The notes beneath the pieces are model-generated. The model had not been told where the DNA came from and ran no database searches. It saw only the letters and a program-made list of their open reading frames with translations. A stretch of DNA of 54,206 nt from Bacillota bacterium (GTDB lineage: Bacteria; Bacillota; Bacilli; Bacillales; Cytobacillaceae). This document shows positions 51,098-54,206 of this stretch, in pieces. The stretch's first letter is position 1, and every line of letters starts with the position of its first letter. The translations under genes were made by a program, and so were the position numbers. The stretch is taken from NCBI GenBank assembly GCA_030705955.1, contig JAUZPL010000025.1:1-54206 (forward strand), written 5' to 3'.

Positions 51098-52876
51098 ATG
51101 ATTCACTATTTAAATAGATCATTTAAAATGATACATAAGATAAACAAATATTGGATAATAATTACAATCATTATAAGGGTAATAAATGGTTTATTCCCTC
51201 TTGCAGAGTTGTCTATCCTAAGAAGTTTGGTCAATGAGGCATCCAAGTTGATAATAAACGATAACGGAAATATTGTTTTTTTAATTGAATTGATATTATT
51301 AGAATTTGCTATTCAAATTTTAAAATCTGCTAGTGGCAATTTTATAAATGTAATTGATACGAAAATGGAACTTGATTTAGATTATAATCTGGGAAAACTT
51401 ATAATGGAAAAGTCAGTAAAATCACCCTATTATTATTATGAGATTCCCACTTTTTATAACCATCTTTATCGAATAAAAAATAATTATGGAAACCGGTTTT
51501 TACGTCCTATTAAAAATATTTTAGAAGCTCTACAAATTGGTATAAGTATTGTATCTTATATAGGTTTTTTGTTTTTTACTCACTGGGGATTAGTTCTTAT
51601 GGGGGTACTGGTAGCTATTCCGACTTTTATTATCCAGTATAAATATGGAAATTCAAGATTTTATTTATTGAAAATGCAATCGGGCAAAGTAAGAGAAACC
51701 AATTATATAAATACATTATTTTGTGATAAACAAAGTACTAAAGAAATCAGGTTATTCAATTTAAGGGATACTTTATTAAAAAAGTGGACTGATTTAATTT
51801 TAAGCAATAATAGAGATGTTCTAAAATTATTGAATAAACAAAGATTTGCTAGTATAGGACTTGATACGTTTTCAGCACTTCTCTATTCATTTGCTGCATT
51901 TTTAACAGTGTATATTATTAAAATAAAAAAAATAAGTATAGGGAATTTTGTAATTATAGTGCAATCACTAAAAGAATTACAGAGCTCAGTAAATCATATG
52001 TCAATTATGTTAGCCACAATACTAGAAAGCAGCTTATATATTAAGGATTTTTTTGAATTTTTGGATTATCAGGAAAGCGTTATTGAAAATAAAATAGATA
52101 AAAATCAAGAAAGGTTAGAAGTAGATCCTACCAATTTTTCAAAGAATATATCCATTCAAAATTTATTTTATAAATATCCAATTGGACAGAGATACGTGTT
52201 AAAAAATATAAACCTAAATATAAAGGCAAGAGAAAAAATAGCAATTGTTGGGGATAATGGATCTGGAAAAACAACACTGATCAAAATTTTAGTTGGTTTG
52301 TACAATCCAACACAGGGAAATATACTTTTTGGCGATAAGGAAATAAGAGAAATTAAAGAAGAGAGATTAAGAGAGAACATAACTGTTATATTCCAGGATT
52401 TTGTGAAGTTTGCATATTCTGTTCGTGAAAATATAGCTTTTAGTAATATGGAGAAATTAAAACTTCATAAAGACATAGAGAAAGTGGCAAAAATTACTGG
52501 TGTTGATAAACTAGTATCTAAACTACCTGAAGGTTATGACACTAATTTGGGGAAGATCTTACCTAATAGTGTTGATATTTCAGGGGGGGAATGGCAGAAA
52601 ATAGCTCTTTCCAGAGCCTTGTTTAAAGATTCTAAAATTGTCATTTTAGACGAGCCAACAGCTTCTTTGGATCCGGAAACTGAGTTGGATATATTCAATA
52701 AATTTATTGAGTTAACTCAAGATAAGACAGCTATTTACATTTCTCATCGAATGGCAGACCGAATAATTGTGATGAGAAATGGAGAAATCGTTGAGGTAGG
52801 TAGTCATGATGATTTAATGAAAAACAAGCATATATATTTTAATATGTACCAAGCCCAAGCGACTTGGTATCAATAA
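51098..52876 (+). CDS. ABC exporter (fused membrane and ATPase domains)
   Basis: This 592-aa half-transporter has six transmembrane helices in residues about 15-300 and an ATPase domain from about 345. The Walker A is GDNGSGKTT, the signature DISGGEWQKIALSRALF, the Walker B IVILDEPTASLDPETE, and the switch His is in YISHRM. There is no C39 peptidase domain at the N-terminus, so any leader would be cut by another enzyme. AGGGGT precedes the ATG. Placed directly after the Cys-rich peptide, it is the probable exporter of that peptide, working as a homodimer. Confidence 0.92.
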   Translation: MIHYLNRSFKMIHKINKYWIIITIIIRVINGLFPLAELSILRSLVNEASKLIINDNGNIVFLIELILLEFAIQILKSASGNFINVIDTKMELDLDYNLGKLIMEKSVKSPYYYYEIPTFYNHLYRIKNNYGNRFLRPIKNILEALQIGISIVSYIGFLFFTHWGLVLMGVLVAIPTFIIQYKYGNSRFYLLKMQSGKVRETNYINTLFCDKQSTKEIRLFNLRDTLLKKWTDLILSNNRDVLKLLNKQRFASIGLDTFSALLYSFAAFLTVYIIKIKKISIGNFVIIVQSLKELQSSVNHMSIMLATILESSLYIKDFFEFLDYQESVIENKIDKNQERLEVDPTNFSKNISIQNLFYKYPIGQRYVLKNINLNIKAREKIAIVGDNGSGKTTLIKILVGLYNPTQGNILFGDKEIREIKEERLRENITVIFQDFVKFAYSVRENIAFSNMEKLKLHKDIEKVAKITGVDKLVSKLPEGYDTNLGKILPNSVDISGGEWQKIALSRALFKDSKIVILDEPTASLDPETELDIFNKFIELTQDKTAIYISHRMADRIIVMRNGEIVEVGSHDDLMKNKHIYFNMYQAQATWYQ

Positions 52877-52955
52877 TGCAAGGAGATAAAATTTTACAAA
52901 GAAGGATTAAAACATAAATAAGAATTCATTACAACAAAAAGAAAATGATACTGAG

Positions 52956-54206
52956 GTGGTAACTATAAAAAGTAAGCTGTTTTTAATTTGTTCAGTTATT
53001 TTAATTTTATTATCATTTGCCATTTTGGTACTAAAAAGTCATAACAAAGATATAGAATTAAAAAAGGCCTTTTCTCCAAGGGGTTTACCATCCGGAAATC
53101 ATAGTAAATATGATATTAGTTTAACAATGAATACTGAAGGTAGATTTCATTTAGAATCAAAGATATTAATTAAAAATCTTTCGGATGATAAGTGGAATAA
53201 CTTGATATTTTACTTTATTCCAAATATGTTTACAAAAAATAATTCACCACAACTAGAATTCCCCTCTATAGTTCAATTTGACAAGGTGGCAGTCAATGGA
53301 AAGATAGTTGATTTTTCATTAGAAAAGGATACATTAAATATCCCTCTTGCAAGTAAATTAGACCATAACAAAGAAGTTACCGTAGATTTTTCCTATGATT
53401 TTACTCTACCAGAAAACGGCTATAGATTTACAGAAAAGAATGGAAATTATTATTTGGCACAATTCTATCCTATGGTAGCTACATATAGAAATCATAAATG
53501 GAATAAGGAAAAGTACATGACACATGGCGAAACCTATCATACTACTTTCAGTGATTTTAAATTATCATATGACATTCCAAATGAATATACTTTAGTCTCC
53601 ACAAGTGAAAATGACCAATATCCTAGTAAAAACAAAGATGGGTTCGAAGTTAAAAATGTAAAGGAAGTTTTTATGGCGATACTGAGAAAGCCAGATGTGG
53701 TTGAAAAAAAAGAAGGAAATATTAATATCAGAATATTCGGAAATGGTTATGATAAAAGTTTATATTATGATTTAAACGAGACTGCCTCAGATTCCCTTAA
53801 CTACTTTCAAAAGAATATTGGTTATTATCCATTTAAGCAATTAGACATAGTATTAAACCAGATGGGAATGGAATATCCAGGTATAGTAACGGCAGGATCT
53901 ATACAAAATCTACTTCAAGTAAATCCAACTACTCTCAAATATATGGTTGTTCACGAAATTGCACATCAATGGTTTTACGCTGTAGTCAATAATGATCCTT
54001 ATAATGAAGCATGGTTAGATGAAGGGTTTGCTGACTTTGCGGCAAAACTATATTATTTTTCTAAAAATAAACGTAACAACCCTTTTGAATCAATACCAAT
54101 AGAACAATTAAATCTTCCCGTAAATATGCCTCTAGATAAATATACATCCAATTCAAGTTCATACATTTATGGTAAATCAGAAGTTATGCTATGGAAATTG
54201 TTTGAA
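52956..54206 (+). CDS. Membrane-anchored M1-family metallopeptidase (3' end outside window)
   Basis: This frame is open from 52911 to the window end. The likely start is GTG 52956; the region TGAGGTGG also allows other starts. Residues about 5-27 (KLFLICSVILILLSFAILVL) are a signal anchor. The M1 motifs are MGMEYPG near residue 305 (in place of GxMEN), HEIAHQW at 333-339 and E356 in WLDEGFADF, spaced HExxH-18-E, so the zinc site is complete. At least 417 residues are present. Following the ABC exporter by 79 bp, it may trim the exported peptide or provide self-protection; both are inference. Confidence 0.85.
   Translation, partial: MVTIKSKLFLICSVILILLSFAILVLKSHNKDIELKKAFSPRGLPSGNHSKYDISLTMNTEGRFHLESKILIKNLSDDKWNNLIFYFIPNMFTKNNSPQLEFPSIVQFDKVAVNGKIVDFSLEKDTLNIPLASKLDHNKEVTVDFSYDFTLPENGYRFTEKNGNYYLAQFYPMVATYRNHKWNKEKYMTHGETYHTTFSDFKLSYDIPNEYTLVSTSENDQYPSKNKDGFEVKNVKEVFMAILRKPDVVEKKEGNINIRIFGNGYDKSLYYDLNETASDSLNYFQKNIGYYPFKQLDIVLNQMGMEYPGIVTAGSIQNLLQVNPTTLKYMVVHEIAHQWFYAVVNNDPYNEAWLDEGFADFAAKLYYFSKNKRNNPFESIPIEQLNLPVNMPLDKYTSNSSSYIYGKSEVMLWKLFE

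Noticed and set aside
1-54206. CRISPR array, tRNA or rRNA genes
   Set aside because: No regularly spaced direct repeats and no tRNA or rRNA consensus segments were seen on either strand.

Overview
The window is low-GC chromosomal DNA of an endospore-forming member of the Bacillaceae. This follows from two tricistronic GerA-type germinant-receptor operons, a class A penicillin-binding protein, a TPP-riboswitch thiMDE operon, many TTG and GTG starts with strong AGGAGG-type ribosome-binding sites, and a GC-rich dispersed hairpin repeat of a kind common in Bacillus genomes. The species cannot be named from the sequence alone. It looks like a core Bacillus backbone broken by accessory material.

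Layout. 1-84 is the 3' end of a group II intron (domains V and VI), with its body outside the window. 195-1004 holds a cupin protein and an uncharacterised helical protein. 1.3-5.4 kb holds the dispersed repeat, a class A PBP, an AhpD-like protein, a YetF/DUF421 membrane protein and a small holin-like protein. 5.48-7.98 kb is the thiamine salvage operon thiM-thiD-thiE under a TPP riboswitch. 8.06-8.55 kb is a frameshifted unknown gene. 10,332-14,426 is a complete 4,095-bp transposon. It has 27-bp terminal inverted repeats (25/27 identical), a perfect 9-bp target duplication, a 645-aa DDE-type transposase with a 75-aa partner, and an erythromycin-esterase-family cargo gene. It sits in the loop of what was a bidirectional terminator between an MFS transporter and an aldo/keto reductase. 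15.9-25.0 kb carries a gerK-like operon (A-C-B) and a second ger operon (A-B-C-D) facing it. 25.1-31.7 kb has a YdcF-like protein, a membrane metallophosphoesterase, an unannotated 36-aa ORF, an ECF sigma/anti-sigma pair with its own promoter, a UMF1-type MFS protein, and a phosphatase-family gene broken by one amber codon.

The first main system is a 13.8-kb, twelve-gene operon at 32,021-45,867 that looks like an unusual exopolysaccharide machine related to Pel. It encodes a PelF-family glycosyltransferase with a TPR-like tail, a DivIVA-like coiled-coil protein, a coiled-coil protein with a C-terminal PRC-barrel-like module, a polytopic membrane protein, a GT-C-like membrane enzyme, an ATP-grasp ligase, a NodB-type deacetylase, a MurJ/MviN-type flippase, a GT2 enzyme with its DUF2304 partner, a GAF-like plus degenerate HD-GYP protein, and a GH114-like glycosidase. 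The HD-GYP protein has lost the catalytic HD pair but keeps the GYP signature. It is a plausible c-di-GMP receptor standing in for PelD.

Two nucleotides past that operon lies a 38-bp Tn3/Tn1546-type terminal repeat, followed by a decayed Tn3-family tnpA and a decayed thioredoxin-like gene. Next come two Dpp/Opp-like permease genes on the minus strand. The second main system runs from 49.6 kb to the window end. A MauE-like membrane protein and a TlpA/MauD-like thioredoxin precede a 53-aa peptide with six cysteines, which is followed by a hairpin, an ABC exporter and a membrane-anchored M1 metallopeptidase cut by the window edge. It reads as a cassette for making and exporting a disulfide-rich secreted peptide. 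No tRNA, rRNA or CRISPR array was seen.
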